From positions 248,001 to 312,000 of the forward strand of contig JAZGUH010000548.1 of assembly GCA_037893225.1 (NCBI GenBank): a DNA stretch of 64,000 nucleotides, given 5' to 3'. Below the pieces are notes generated by a model. The model was given only the letters and a program-made list of their open reading frames with translations. It ran no database searches and was not told where the DNA came from. Source of the stretch: Hippasteria phrygiana (Eukaryota > Echinodermata > Asteroidea > Valvatida > Goniasteridae). Position 1 is the stretch's first letter; each line of letters begins with the position of its first letter. This document shows, piece by piece, positions 1 through 13,262 of the stretch. A program made the translations under genes and the position numbers.

Positions 1-53
1 CATGCATGTCAAATTCCCTGGGGTATGGACTTGCTTTACTCATTCATAATTGC
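1..53 (+). repeat. Partial monomer at the left edge
   Basis: These 53 bases match monomer bases 180-232. They carry 185a (CATGCATG), 199g, the full GG at 206-207 and 209c, so the truncated copy is type A, D or J. The array continues beyond the left edge. Confidence 0.97.
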
Positions 54-285
54 ATGAAATATCAACCAAATTCAGTAATTTTGACATGTATGGATAGCTT
101 AGATCTGGCGCTACATGTTGCAATTATCGGCGGCTTCTTAGAGTTAAAACTTGTGGAGAAAATTCAAACCTCGCAATGTTTATTTTCTTTCCGGCCAACA
201 TCTGTGTACATGTTACCGTCTATTTATTGCTCCATGCATGTCAAATTCCCTGGGGTATGGACTTGCTTTACTCATTCATAATTGC
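54..285 (+). repeat. Reference monomer (type A, 232 bp)
   Basis: First complete copy, used here as the coordinate reference. By hand count it is 88/232 G+C with six CpGs. Landmarks in monomer coordinates are AGATCT at 48-53, GGCGCT at 54-59, CCGG at 138-141, TGTACA at 152-157 (only with 155a) and ATGCAT at 181-186 (only with 183g and 185a). CCTAGG occurs at 196-201 only in 199a types (E, F, H, K, L). Small dyads are AACAT/ATGTT at 144-148 and 157-161, and TTCAT/ATGAA across the monomer junction (222-226 with 1-5 of the next copy). There is no long A-tract, microsatellite or internal subrepeat. The sites are diagnostic marks, not evidence of function. Confidence 0.95.
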
Positions 286-3200
286 ATGAAATATCAACCA
301 AATACAGTAATTTTGACATGTATGGATAGCTTAGATCTGGCGCTACATGTTGCAATTATCGGCGGCTTCTTAGAGTTAAAACTTGTGGAGAAAATTCAAA
401 CCTCGCAATGTTTATTTTCTTTCCGGCCAACATCTGTGTGCATATTACCTTCTATTTATTGCTCCATGCCTGTCAAATTCCCTGGGGTATGGACTTGCTT
501 TACTCATTCATAATTGCATGAAATATCAACCAAATTCAGTAATTTTGACATGTATGGATAGCTTAGATCTGGCGCTACATGTTGCAATTATCGGCGGCTT
601 CTTAGAGTTAAAACTTGTGGAGAAAATTCAAACCTCGCAATGTTTATTTTCTTTCCGGCCAACATCTGTGTGCATATTACCTTCTATTTATTGCTCCATG
701 CCTGTCAAATTCCCTGGGGTATGGACTTGCTTTACTCATTCATAATTGCATGAAATATCAACCAAATTCAGTAATTTTGACATGTATGGATAGCTTAGAT
801 CTGGCGCTACATGTTGCAATTATCGGCGGCTTCTTAGAGTTAAAATTTGTGGAGAAAATTCAAACCTCGCAATGTTTATTTACTTTCCGGCCAACATCTG
901 TGTACATGTTACCTTCTATTTATTGCTCCATGCATGTCAAATTCCCTGGGGTATGGACTTGCTTTACTCATTCATAATTGCATGAAATATCAACCAAATT
1001 CAGTAATTTTGACATGTATGGATAGCTTAGATCTGGCGCTACATGTTGCAATTATCGGCGGCTTCTTAGAGTTAAAACTTGTGGAGAAAATTCAAACCTC
1101 GCAATGTTTATTTTCTTTCCGGCCAACATCTGTGTGCATATTACCTTCTATTTATTGCTCCATGCCTGTCAAATTCCCTAGGGTATGACTTGCTTTACTC
1201 ATTCATAATTGCATGAAATATCAACCAAATTCAGTAATTTTGACATGTATGGATAGCTTAGATCTGGCGCTACATGTTGCAATTATCGGCGGCTTCTTAG
1301 AGTTAAAATTTGTGGAGAAAATTCAAACCTCGCAATGTTTATTTACTTTCCGGCCAACATCTGTGTACATGTTACCGTCTATTTATTGCTCCATGCATGT
1401 CAAATTCCCTGGGGTATGGACTTGCTTTACTCATTCATAATTGCATGAAATATCAACCAAATTCAGTAATTTTGACATGTATGGATAGCTTAGATCTGGC
1501 GCTACATGTTGCAATTATCGGCGGCTTCTTAGAGTTAAAACTTGTGGAGAAAATTCAAACCTCGCAATGTTTATTTTCTTTCCGGCCAACATCTGTGTAC
1601 ATGTTACCGTCTATTTATTGCTCCATGCATGTCAAATTCCCTGGGGTATGGACTTGCTTTACTCATTCATAATTGCATGAAATATCAACCAAATACAGTA
1701 ATTTTGACATGTATGGATAGCTTAGATCTGGCGCTACATGTTGCAATTATCGGCGGCTTCTTAGAGTTAAAACTTGTGGAGAAAATTCAAACCTCGCAAT
1801 GTTTATTTTCTTTCCGGCCAACATCTGTGTGCATATTACCTTCTATTTATTGCTCCATGCCTGTCAAATTCCCTGGGGTATGGACTTGCTTTACTCATTC
1901 ATAATTGCATGAAATATCAACCAAATTCAGTAATTTTGACATGTATGGATAGCTTAGATCTGGCGCTACATGTTGCAATTATCGGCGGCTTCTTAGAGTT
2001 AAAACTTGTGGAGAAAATTCAAACCTCGCAATGTTTATTTTCTTTCCGGCCAACATCTGTGTGCATATTACCTTCTATTTATTGCTCCATGCCTGTCAAA
2101 TTCCCTGGGGTATGGACTTGCTTTACTCATTCATAATTGCATGAAATATCAACCAAATTCAGTAATTTTGACATGTATGGATAGCTTAGATCTGGCGCTA
2201 CATGTTGCAATTATCGGCGGCTTCTTAGAGTTAAAATTTGTGGAGAAAATTCAAACCTCGCAATGTTTATTTACTTTCCGGCCAACATCTGTGTACATGT
2301 TACCTTCTATTTATTGCTCCATGCATGTCAAATTCCCTGGGGTATGGACTTGCTTTACTCATTCATAATTGCATGAAATATCAACCAAATTCAGTAATTT
2401 TGACATGTATGGATAGCTTAGATCTGGCGCTACATGTTGCAATTATCGGCGGCTTCTTAGAGTTAAAACTTGTGGAGAAAATTCAAACCTCGCAATGTTT
2501 ATTTTCTTTCCGGCCAACATCTGTGTACATGTTACCGTCTATTTATTGCTCCATGCATGTCAAATTCCCTGGGGTATGGACTTGCTTTACTCATTCATAA
2601 TTGCATGAAATATCAACCAAATACAGTAATTTTGACATGTATGGATAGCTTAGATCTGGCGCTACATGTTGCAATTATCGGCGGCTTCTTAGAGTTAAAA
2701 CTTGTGGAGAAAATTCAAACCTCGCAATGTTTATTTTCTTTCCGGCCAACATCTGTGTGCATATTACCTTCTATTTATTGCTCCATGCCTGTCAAATTCC
2801 CTGGGGTATGGACTTGCTTTACTCATTCATAATTGCATGAAATATCAACCAAATTCAGTAATTTTGACATGTATGGATAGCTTAGATCTGGCGCTACATG
2901 TTGCAATTATCGGCGGCTTGTTAGAGTTAAAACTTGTGGAGAAAATTCAAACCTCGCAATGTTTATTTTCTTTCCGGCCAACATCTGTGTGCATATTACC
3001 TTCTATTTATTGCTCCATGCCTGTCAAATTCCCTAGGGTATGACTTGCTTTACTCATTCATAATTGCATGAAATATCAACCAAATTCAGTAATTTTGACA
3101 TGTATGGATAGCTTAGATCTGGCGCTACATGTTGCAATTATCGGCGGCTTCTTAGAGTTAAAATTTGTGGAGAAAATTCAAACCTCGCAATGTTTATTTA

Positions 3201-4226
3201 CTTTCCGGCCAACATCTGTGTACATGTTACCGTCTATTTATTGCTCCATGCATGTCAAATTCCCTGGGGTATGGACTTGCTTTACTCATTCATAATTGCA
3301 TGAAATATCAACCAAATTCAGTAATTTTGACATGTATGGATAGCTTAGATCTGGCGCTACATGTTGCAATTATCGGCGGCTTCTTAGAGTTAAAACTTGT
3401 GGAGAAAATTCAAACCTCGCAATGTTTATTTTCTTTCCGGCCAACATCTGTGTACATGTTACCGTCTATTTATTGCTCCATGCATGTCAAATTCCCTGGG
3501 GTATGGACTTGCTTTACTCATTCATAATTGCATGAAATATCAACCAAATACAGTAATTTTGACATGTATGGATAGCTTAGATCTGGCGCTACATGTTGCA
3601 ATTATCGGCGGCTTCTTAGAGTTAAAACTTGTGGAGAAAATTCAAACCTCGCAATGTTTATTTTCTTTCCGGCCAACATCTGTGTGCATATTACCTTCTA
3701 TTTATTGCTCCATGCCTGTCAAATTCCCTGGGGTATGGACTTGCTTTACTCATTCATAATTGCATGAAATATCAACCAAATTCAGTAATTTTGACATGTA
3801 TGGATAGCTTAGATCTGGCGCTACATGTTGCAATTATCGGCGGCTTCTTAGAGTTAAAACTTGTGGAGAAAATTCAAACCTCGCAATGTTTATTTTCTTT
3901 CCGGCCAACATCTGTGTGCATATTACCTTCTATTTATTGCTCCATGCCTGTCAAATTCCCTAGGGTATGACTTGCTTTACTCATTCATAATTGCATGAAA
4001 TATCAACCAAATTCAGTAATTTTGACATGTATGGATAGCTTAGATCTGGCGCTACATGTTGCAATTATCGGCGGCTTCTTAGAGTTAAAATTTGTGGAGA
4101 AAATTCAAACCTCGCAATGTTTATTTACTTTCCGGCCAACATCTGTGTACATGTTACCGTCTATTTATTGCTCCATGCATGTCAAATTCCCTGGGGTATG
4201 GACTTGCTTTACTCATTCATAATTGC
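54..4226 (+). repeat. Satellite block 1: irregular order of types A-E
   Basis: Monomers 1-18, by start: A 54, B 286, C 518, D 750, E 982, D 1213, A 1445, B 1677, C 1909, D 2141, A 2373, B 2605, E 2837, D 3068, A 3300, B 3532, E 3764, D 3995. The basic phrase is D-A-B followed by C or E. The E at 2837 carries 84g, a marker that returns at 5850 and 7705. D copies that follow C (750, 2141) have 165t, while D copies that follow E have 165g, so D exists in two context-linked forms. Only three of these 18 copies are 231 bp long. Confidence 0.95.
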
Positions 4227-7200
4227 ATGAAATATCAACCAAATTCAGTAATTTTGACATGTATGGATAGCTTAGATCTGGCGCTACATGTTGCAATTAT
4301 CGGCGGCTTCTTAGAGTTAAAACTTGTGGAGAAAATTCAAACCTCGCAATGTTTATTTTCTTTCCGGCCAACATCTGTGTACATGTTACCGTCTATTTAT
4401 TGCTCCATGCATGTCAAATTCCCTGGGGTATGGACTTGCTTTACTCATTCATAATTGCATGAAATATCAACCAAATACAGTAATTTTGACATGTATGGAT
4501 AGCTTAGATCTGGCGCTACATGTTGCAATTATCGGCGGCTTCTTAGAGTTAAAACTTGTGGAGAAAATTCAAACCTCGCAATGTTTATTTTCTTTCCGGC
4601 CAACATCTGTGTGCATATTACCTTCTATTTATTGCTCCATGCCTGTCAAATTCCCTGGGGTATGGACTTGCTTTACTCATTCATAATTGCATGAAATATC
4701 AACCAAATTCAGTAATTTTGACATGTATGGATAGCTTAGATCTGGCGCTACATGTTGCAATTATCGGCGGCTTCTTAGAGTTAAAACTTGTGGAGAAAAT
4801 TCAAACCTCGCAATGTTTATTTTCTTTCCGGCCAACATCTGTGTGCATATTACCTTCTATTTATTGCTCCATGCCTGTCAAATTCCCTGGGGTATGGACT
4901 TGCTTTACTCATTCATAATTGCATGAAATATCAACCAAATTCAGTAATTTTGACATGTATGGATAGCTTAGATCTGGCGCTACATGTTGCAATTATCGGC
5001 GGCTTCTTAGAGTTAAAACTTGTGGAGAAAATTCAAACCTCGCAATGTTTATTTTCTTTCCGGCCAACATCTGTGTGCATATTACCTTCTATTTATTGCT
5101 CCATGCCTGTCAAATTCCCTGGGGTATGACTTGCTTTACTCATTCATAATTGCATGAAATATCAACCAAATTCAGTAATTTTGACATGTATGGATAGCTT
5201 AGATCTGGCGCTACATGTTGCAATTATCGGCGGCTTCTTAGAGTTAAAATTTGTGGAGAAAATTCAAACCTCGCAATGTTTATTTACTTTCCGGCCAACA
5301 TCTGTGTACATGTTACCTTCTATTTATTGCTCCATGCATGTCAAATTCCCTGGGGTATGGACTTGCTTTACTCATTCATAATTGCATGAAATATCAACCA
5401 AATTCAGTAATTTTGACATGTATGGATAGCTTAGATCTGGCGCTACATGTTGCAATTATCGGCGGCTTCTTAGAGTTAAAACTTGTGGAGAAAATTCAAA
5501 CCTCGCAATGTTTATTTTCTTTCCGGCCAACATCTGTGTACATGTTACCGTCTATTTATTGCTCCATGCATGTCAAATTCCCTGGGGTATGGACTTGCTT
5601 TACTCATTCATAATTGCATGAAATATCAACCAAATACAGTAATTTTGACATGTATGGATAGCTTAGATCTGGCGCTACATGTTGCAATTATCGGCGGCTT
5701 CTTAGAGTTAAAACTTGTGGAGAAAATTCAAACCTCGCAATGTTTATTTTCTTTCCGGCCAACATCTGTGTGCATATTACCTTCTATTTATTGCTCCATG
5801 CCTGTCAAATTCCCTGGGGTATGGACTTGCTTTACTCATTCATAATTGCATGAAATATCAACAAAATTCAGTAATTTTGACATGTATGGATAGCTTAGAT
5901 CTGGCGCTACATGTTGCAATTATCGGCGGCTTGTTAGAGTTAAAATTTGTGGAGAAAATTCAAACCTCGCAATGTTTATTTACTTTCCGGCCAACATCTG
6001 TGTACATGTTACCGTCTATTTATTGCTCCATGCATGTCAAATTCCCTGGGGTATGGACTTGCTTTACTCATTCATAATTGCATGAAATATCAACCAAATT
6101 CAGTAATTTTGACATGTATGGATAGCTTAGATCTGGCGCTACATGTTGCAATTATCGGCGGCTTCTTAGAGTTAAAACTTGTGGAGAAAATTCAAACCTC
6201 GCAATGTTTATTTTCTTTCCGGCCAACATCTGTGTACATGTTACCGTCTATTTATTGCTCCATGCATGTCAAATTCCCTGGGGTATGGACTTGCTTTACT
6301 CATTCATAATTGCATGAAATATCAACCAAATACAGTAATTTTGACATGTATGGATAGCTTAGATCTGGCGCTACATGTTGCAATTATCGGCGGCTTCTTA
6401 GAGTTAAAACTTGTGGAGAAAATTCAAACCTCGCAATGTTTATTTTCTTTCCGGCCAACATCTGTGTGCATATTACCTTCTATTTATTGCTCCATGCCTG
6501 TCAAATTCCCTGGGGTATGGACTTGCTTTACTCATTCATAATTGCATGAAATATCAACCAAATTCAGTAATTTTGACATGTATGGATAGCTTAGATCTGG
6601 CGCTACATGTTGCAATTATCGGCGGCTTCTTAGAGTTAAAACTTGTGGAGAAAATTCAAACCTCGCAATGTTTATTTTCTTTCCGGCCAACATCTGTGTG
6701 CATATTACCTTCTATTTATTGCTCCATGCCTGTCAAATTCCCTGGGGTATGGACTTGCTTTACTCATTCATAATTGCATGAAATATCAACCAAATTCAGT
6801 AATTTTGACATGTATGGATAGCTTAGATCTGGCGCTACATGTTGCAATTATCGGCGGCTTCTTAGAGTTAAAACTTGTGGAGAAAATTCAAACCTCGCAA
6901 TGTTTATTTTCTTTCCGGCCAACATCTGTGTGCATATTACCTTCTATTTATTGCTCCATGCCTGTCAAATTCCCTGGGGTATGACTTGCTTTACTCATTC
7001 ATAATTGCATGAAATATCAACCAAATTCAGTAATTTTGACATGTATGGATAGCTTAGATCTGGCGCTACATGTTGCAATTATCGGCGGCTTCTTAGAGTT
7101 AAAATTTGTGGAGAAAATTCAAACCTCGCAATGTTTATTTACTTTCCGGCCAACATCTGTGTACATGTTACCTTCTATTTATTGCTCCATGCATGTCAAA

Positions 7201-7935
7201 TTCCCTGGGGTATGGACTTGCTTTACTCATTCATAATTGCATGAAATATCAACCAAATTCAGTAATTTTGACATGTATGGATAGCTTAGATCTGGCGCTA
7301 CATGTTGCAATTATCGGCGGCTTCTTAGAGTTAAAACTTGTGGAGAAAATTCAAACCTCGCAATGTTTATTTTCTTTCCGGCCAACATCTGTGTACATGT
7401 TACCGTCTATTTATTGCTCCATGCATGTCAAATTCCCTGGGGTATGGACTTGCTTTACTCATTCATAATTGCATGAAATATCAACCAAATACAGTAATTT
7501 TGACATGTATGGATAGCTTAGATCTGGCGCTACATGTTGCAATTATCGGCGGCTTCTTAGAGTTAAAACTTGTGGAGAAAATTCAAACCTCGCAATGTTT
7601 ATTTTCTTTCCGGCCAACATCTGTGTGCATATTACCTTCTATTTATTGCTCCATGCCTGTCAAATTCCCTGGGGTATGGACTTGCTTTACTCATTCATAA
7701 TTGCATGAAATATCAACAAAATTCAGTAATTTTGACATGTATGGATAGCTTAGATCTGGCGCTACATGTTGCAATTATCGGCGGCTTGTTAGAGTTAAAA
7801 CTTGTGGAGAAAATTCAAACCTCGCAATGTTTATTTTCTTTCCGGCCAACATCTGTGTGCATATTACCTTCTATTTATTGCTCCATGCCTGTCAAATTCC
7901 CTAGGGTATGACTTGCTTTACTCATTCATAATTGC
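4227..7935 (+). repeat. Satellite block 2: tandemly duplicated 8-mer (1855/1854 bp)
   Basis: Unit one: A 4227, B 4459, C 4691, Cs 4923, D 5154, A 5386, B 5618 and a hybrid E/D at 5850. Unit two: A 6082, B 6314, C 6546, Cs 6778, D 7009, A 7241, B 7473, E 7705. Both eighth monomers share two otherwise rare marks: AACAAAATTC in place of AACCAAATTC at bases 11-20, and 84g. The first unit ends as a 232-bp D-like copy and the second as a 231-bp E, which explains the one-base difference. Both D copies (5154, 7009) have 165t. Confidence 0.94.
5850..6081 (+). repeat. Chimeric monomer: 5' end of E joined to 3' end of D
   Basis: The 5' part carries the rare base-14 change (AACAAAATTC) and 84g, which also mark the type E copy at 7705. 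From base 97 on it is type D: 97t, 133a, 155a, 159g, 165g, 185a, 199g and full length. The exchange therefore lies between monomer bases 84 and 97, window bases 5933-5946. Elsewhere E is followed by D, so joining the 5' end of E to the 3' end of the next D equals an in-register deletion of one monomer. The direction of the event is inferred. Confidence 0.85.
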
Positions 7936-10900
7936 ATGAAATATCAACCAAATTCAGTAATTTTGACATGTATGGATAGCTTAGATCTGGCGCTACATGT
8001 TGCAATTATCGGCGGCTTCTTAGAGTTAAAATTTGTGGAGAAAATTCAAACCTCGCAATGTTTATTTACTTTCCGGCCAACATCTGTGTACATGTTACCG
8101 TCTATTTATTGCTCCATGCATGTCAAATTCCCTGGGGTATGGACTTGCTTTACTCATTCATAATTGCATGAAATATCAACCAAATTCAGTAATTTTGACA
8201 TGTATGGATAGCTTAGATCTGGCGCTACATGTTGCAATTATCGGCGGCTTCTTAGAGTTAAAACTTGTGGAGAAAATTCAAACCTCGCAATGTTTATTTT
8301 CTTTCCGGCCAACATCTGTGTACATGTTACCGTCTATTTATTGCTCCATGCCTGTCAAATTCCCTGGGGTATGGACTTGCTTTACTCATTCATAATTGCA
8401 TGAAATATCAACCAAATACAGTAATTTTGACATGTATGGATAGCTTAGATCTGGCGCTACATGTTGCAATTATCGGCGGCTTCTTAGAGTTAAAACTTGT
8501 GGAGAAAATTCAAACCTCGCAATGTTTATTTTCTTTCCGGCCAACATCTGTGTGCATATTACCTTCTATTTATTGCTCCATGCCTGTCAAATTCCCTGGG
8601 GTATGGACTTGCTTTACTCATTCATAATTGCATGAAATATCAACCAAATTCAGTAATTTTGACATGTATGGATAGCTTAGATCTGGCGCTACATGTTGCA
8701 ATTATCGGCGGCTTCTTAGAGTTAAAACTTGTGGAGAAAATTCAAACCTCGCAATGTTTATTTTCTTTCCGGCCAACATCTGTGTGCATATTACCTTCTA
8801 TTTATTGCTCCATGCCTGTCAAATTCCCTAGGGTATGACTTGCTTTACTCATTCATAATTGCATGAAATATCAACCAAATTCAGTAATTTTGACATGTAT
8901 GGATAGCTTAGATCTGGCGCTACATGTTGCAATTATCGGCGGCTTCTTAGAGTTAAAATTTGTGGAGAAAATTCAAACCTCGCAATGTTTATTTACTTAC
9001 CGGCCAACATCTGTGTACATGTTACCGTCTATTTATTGCTCCATGCATGTCAAATTCCCTGGGGTATGGACTTGCTTTACTCATTCATAATTGCATGAAA
9101 TATCAACCAAATTCAGTAATTTTGACATGTATGGATAGCTTAGATCTGGCGCTACATGTTGCAATTATCGGCGGCTTCTTAGAGTTAAAACTTGTGGAGA
9201 AAATTCAAACCTCGCAATGTTTATTTTCTTTCCGGCCAACATCTGTGTACATGTTACCGTCTATTTATTGCTCCATGCATGTCAAATTCCCTGGGGTATG
9301 GACTTGCTTTACTCATTCATAATTGCATGAAATATCAACCAAATACAGTAATTTTGACATGTATGGATAGCTTAGATCTGGCGCTACATGTTGCAATTAT
9401 CGGCGGCTTCTTAGAGTTAAAACTTGTGGAGAAAATTCAAACCTCGCAATGTTTATTTTCTTTCCGGCCAACATCTGTGTGCATATTACCTTCTATTTAT
9501 TGCTCCATGCCTGTCAAATTCCCTGGGGTATGGACTTGCTTTACTCATTCATAATTGCATGAAATATCAACCAAATTCAGTAATTTTGACATGTATGGAT
9601 AGCTTAGATCTGGCGCTACATGTTGCAATTATCGGCGGCTTCTTAGAGTTAAAACTTGTGGAGAAAATTCAAACCTCGCAATGTTTATTTTCTTTCCGGC
9701 CAACATCTGTGTGCATATTACCTTCTATTTATTGCTCCATGCCTGTCAAATTCCCTAGGGTATGACTTGCTTTACTCATTCATAATTGCATGAAATATCA
9801 ACCAAATTCAGTAATTTTGACATGTATGGATAGCTTAGATCTGGCGCTACATGTTGCAATTATCGGCGGCTTCTTAGAGTTAAAATTTGTGGAGAAAATT
9901 CAAACCTCGCAATGTTTATTTACTTTCCGGCCAACATCTGTGTACATGTTACCGTCTATTTATTGCTCCATGCATGTCAAATTCCCTGGGGTATGGACTT
10001 GCTTTACTCATTCATAATTGCATGAAATATCAACCAAATTCAGTAATTTTGACATGTATGGATAGCTTAGATCTGGCGCTACATGTTGCAATTATCGGCG
10101 GCTTCTTAGAGTTAAAACTTGTGGAGAAAATTCAAACCTCGCAATGTTTATTTTCTTTCCGGCCAACATCTGTGTACATGTTACCGTCTATTTATTGCTC
10201 CATGCATGTCAAATTCCCTGGGGTATGGACTTGCTTTACTCATTCATAATTGCATGAAATATCAACCAAATACAGTAATTTTGACATGTATGGATAGCTT
10301 AGATCTGGCGCTACATGTTGCAATTATCGGCGGCTTCTTAGAGTTAAAACTTGTGGAGAAAATTCAAACCTCGCAATGTTTATTTTCTTTCCGGCCAACA
10401 TCTGTGTGCATATTACCTTCTATTTATTGCTCCATGCCTGTCAAATTCCCTGGGGTATGGACTTGCTTTACTCATTCATAATTGCATGAAATATCAACCA
10501 AATTCAGTAATTTTGACATGTATGGATAGCTTAGATCTGGCGCTACATGTTGCAATTATCGGCGGCTTCTTAGAGTTAAAACTTGTGGAGAAAATTCAAA
10601 CCTCGCAATGTTTATTTTCTTTCCGGCCAACATCTGTGTGCATATTACCTTCTATTTATTGCTCCATGCCTGTCAAATTCCCTAGGGTATGACTTGCTTT
10701 ACTCATTCATAATTGCATGAAATATCAACCAAATTCAGTAATTTTGACATGTATGGATAGCTTAGATCTGGCGCTACATGTTGCAATTATCGGCGGCTTC
10801 TTAGAGTTAAAATTTGTGGAGAAAATTCAAACCTCGCAATGTTTATTTACTTTCCGGCCAACATCTGTGTACATGTTACCGTCTATTTATTGCTCCATGC

Positions 10901-11643
10901 ATGTCAAATTCCCTGGGGTATGGACTTGCTTTACTCATTCATAATTGCATGAAATATCAACCAAATTCAGTAATTTTGACATGTATGGATAGCTTAGATC
11001 TGGCGCTACATGTTGCAATTATCGGCGGCTTCTTAGAGTTAAAACTTGTGGAGAAAATTCAAACCTCGCAATGTTTATTTTCTTTCCGGCCAACATCTGT
11101 GTACATGTTACCGTCTATTTATTGCTCCATGCATGTCAAATTCCCTGGGGTATGGACTTGCTTTACTCATTCATAATTGCATGAAATATCAACCAAATAC
11201 AGTAATTTTGACATGTATGGATAGCTTAGATCTGGCGCTACATGTTGCAATTATCGGCGGCTTCTTAGAGTTAAAACTTGTGGAGAAAATTCAAACCTCG
11301 CAATGTTTATTTTCTTTCCGGCCAACATCTGTGTGCATATTACCTTCTATTTATTGCTCCATGCCTGTCAAATTCCCTGGGGTATGGACTTGCTTTACTC
11401 ATTCATAATTGCATGAAATATCAACCAAATTCAGTAATTTTGACATGTATGGATAGCTTAGATCTGGCGCTACATGTTGCAATTATCGGCGGCTTCTTAG
11501 AGTTAAAACTTGTGGAGAAAATTCAAACCTCGCAATGTTTATTTTCTTTCCGGCCAACATCTGTGTGCATATTACCTTCTATTTATTGCTCCATGCCTGT
11601 CAAATTCCCTGGGGTATGACTTGCTTTACTCATTCATAATTGC
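7936..11643 (+). repeat. Satellite block 3: four copies of a 927-bp 4-mer HOR (D-A-B-E)
   Basis: Units start at 7936, 8863, 9790 and 10717, exactly 927 bp apart (232+232+232+231). Monomers: D 7936, A 8168, B 8400, E 8632; D 8863, A 9095, B 9327, E 9559; D 9790, A 10022, B 10254, E 10486; D 10717, A 10949, B 11181, Cs 11413. Units differ by isolated bases. The A at 8168 has 185c, the D at 8863 has TTACC in place of TTTCC before the CCGG region, and the last monomer has 199g rather than 199a. This is the most regular stretch of the A-E part of the array. Confidence 0.96.
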
Positions 11644-13031
11644 ATGAAATATCAACCAAATTCAGTAATTTTGACATGTATGGATAGCTTAGATCTGGCG
11701 CTACATGTTGCAATTATCGGCGGCTTCTTAGAGTTAAAACTTGTGGAGAAAATTCAAACCTCGCAATGTTTATTTTCTTTCCGGCCAACATCTGTGTGCA
11801 TATTACCTTCTATTTATTGCTCCATTCCTGTCAAATTCCCTAGGGTATGACTTGCTTTACTCATTCATAATTGCATGAAATATCAACCAAATTCAGTAAT
11901 TTTGACATGTATGGATAGCTTAGATCTGGCGCTACATGTTGCAATTATCGGCGGCTTCTTAGAGTTAAAACTTGTGGAGAAAATTCAAACCTCGCAATGT
12001 TTATTTTCTTTCCGGCCAACATCTGTGTACATGTTACCGTCTATTTATTGCTCCATGCATGTCAAATTCCCTGGGGTATGGACTTGCTTTACTCATTCAT
12101 AATTGCATGAAATATCAACCAAATACAGTAATTTTGACATGTATGGATAGCTTAGATCTGGCGCTACATGTTGCAATTATCGGCGGCTTCTTAGAGTTAA
12201 AACTTGTGGAGAAAATTCAAACCTCGCAATGTTTATTTTCTTTCCGGCCAACATCTGTGTGCATATTACCTTCTATTTATTGCTCCATGCCTGTCAAATT
12301 CCCTGGGGTATGGACTTGCTTTACTCATTCATAATTGCATGAAATATCAACCAAATTCAGTAATTTTGACATGTATGGATAGCTTAGATCTGGCGCTACA
12401 TGTTGCAATTATCGGCGGCTTCTTAGAGTTAAAACTTGTGGAGAAAATTCAAACCTCGCAATGTTTATTTTCTTTCCGGCCAACATCTGTGTGCATATTA
12501 CCTTCTATTTATTGCTCCATGCCTGTCAAATTCCCTGGGGTATGACTTGCTTTACTCATTCATAATTGCATGAAATATCAACCAAATTCAGTAATTTTGA
12601 CATGTATGGATAGCTTAGATCTGGCGCTACATGTTGCAATTATCGGCGGCTTCTTAGAGTTAAAACTTGTGGAGAAAATTCAAACCTCGCAATGTTTATT
12701 TTCTTTCCGGCCAACATCTGTGTGCATATTACCTTCTATTTATTGCTCCATTCCTGTCAAATTCCCTAGGGTATGACTTGCTTTACTCATTCATAATTGC
12801 ATGAAATATCAACCAAATTCAGTAATTTTGACATGTATGGATAGCTTAGATCTGGCGCTACATGTTGCAATTATCGGCGGCTTCTTAGAGTTAAAACTTG
12901 TGGAGAAAATTCAAACCTCGCAATGTTTATTTTCTTTCCGGCCAACATCTGTGTGCATATTACCTTCTATTTATTGCTCCATGCCTGTCAAATTCCCTAG
13001 GGTATGACTTGCTTTACTCATTCATAATTGC

Positions 13032-13262
13032 ATGAAATATCAACCAAATTCAGTAATTGTGACATGTATGGATAGCTTAGATCTGGCGCTACATGTTGCA
13101 ATTATCGGCGGCTTCTTAGAGTTAAAACTTGTGGAGAAAATTCAAACCTCGCAATGTTTATTTTCTTTCCGGCCAACATCTGTGTGCATATTACCTTCTA
13201 TTTATTGCTCCATGCCTGTCAAATTCCCTTGGGTATGACTTGCTTTACTCATTCATAATTGC
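13032..13262 (+). repeat. Type G monomer, first of only two copies
   Basis: This 231-bp copy carries 28g (AATTGTGAC) and 199t (CCCTTGGG). The combination appears again only at 16735, 3703 bp downstream, in the same context (E before, H after). It is a clean marker of the block 4 duplication. Confidence 0.93.

Noticed and set aside
54..285. Ancient internal duplication within the monomer (CAAATTC at bases 14 and 189; ACATGT at several places)
   Set aside because: The shared words are 6-7 bases long with no extended similarity around them, within chance for a 38% G+C sequence.
6..513. Overlapping + strand reading frames of 91-120 codons at the start, recurring through the window, as genes
   Set aside because: They repeat with the satellite period, overlap one another in different frames, mostly begin at TTG, change length with a 1-bp loss, and show almost only residue-changing variation.
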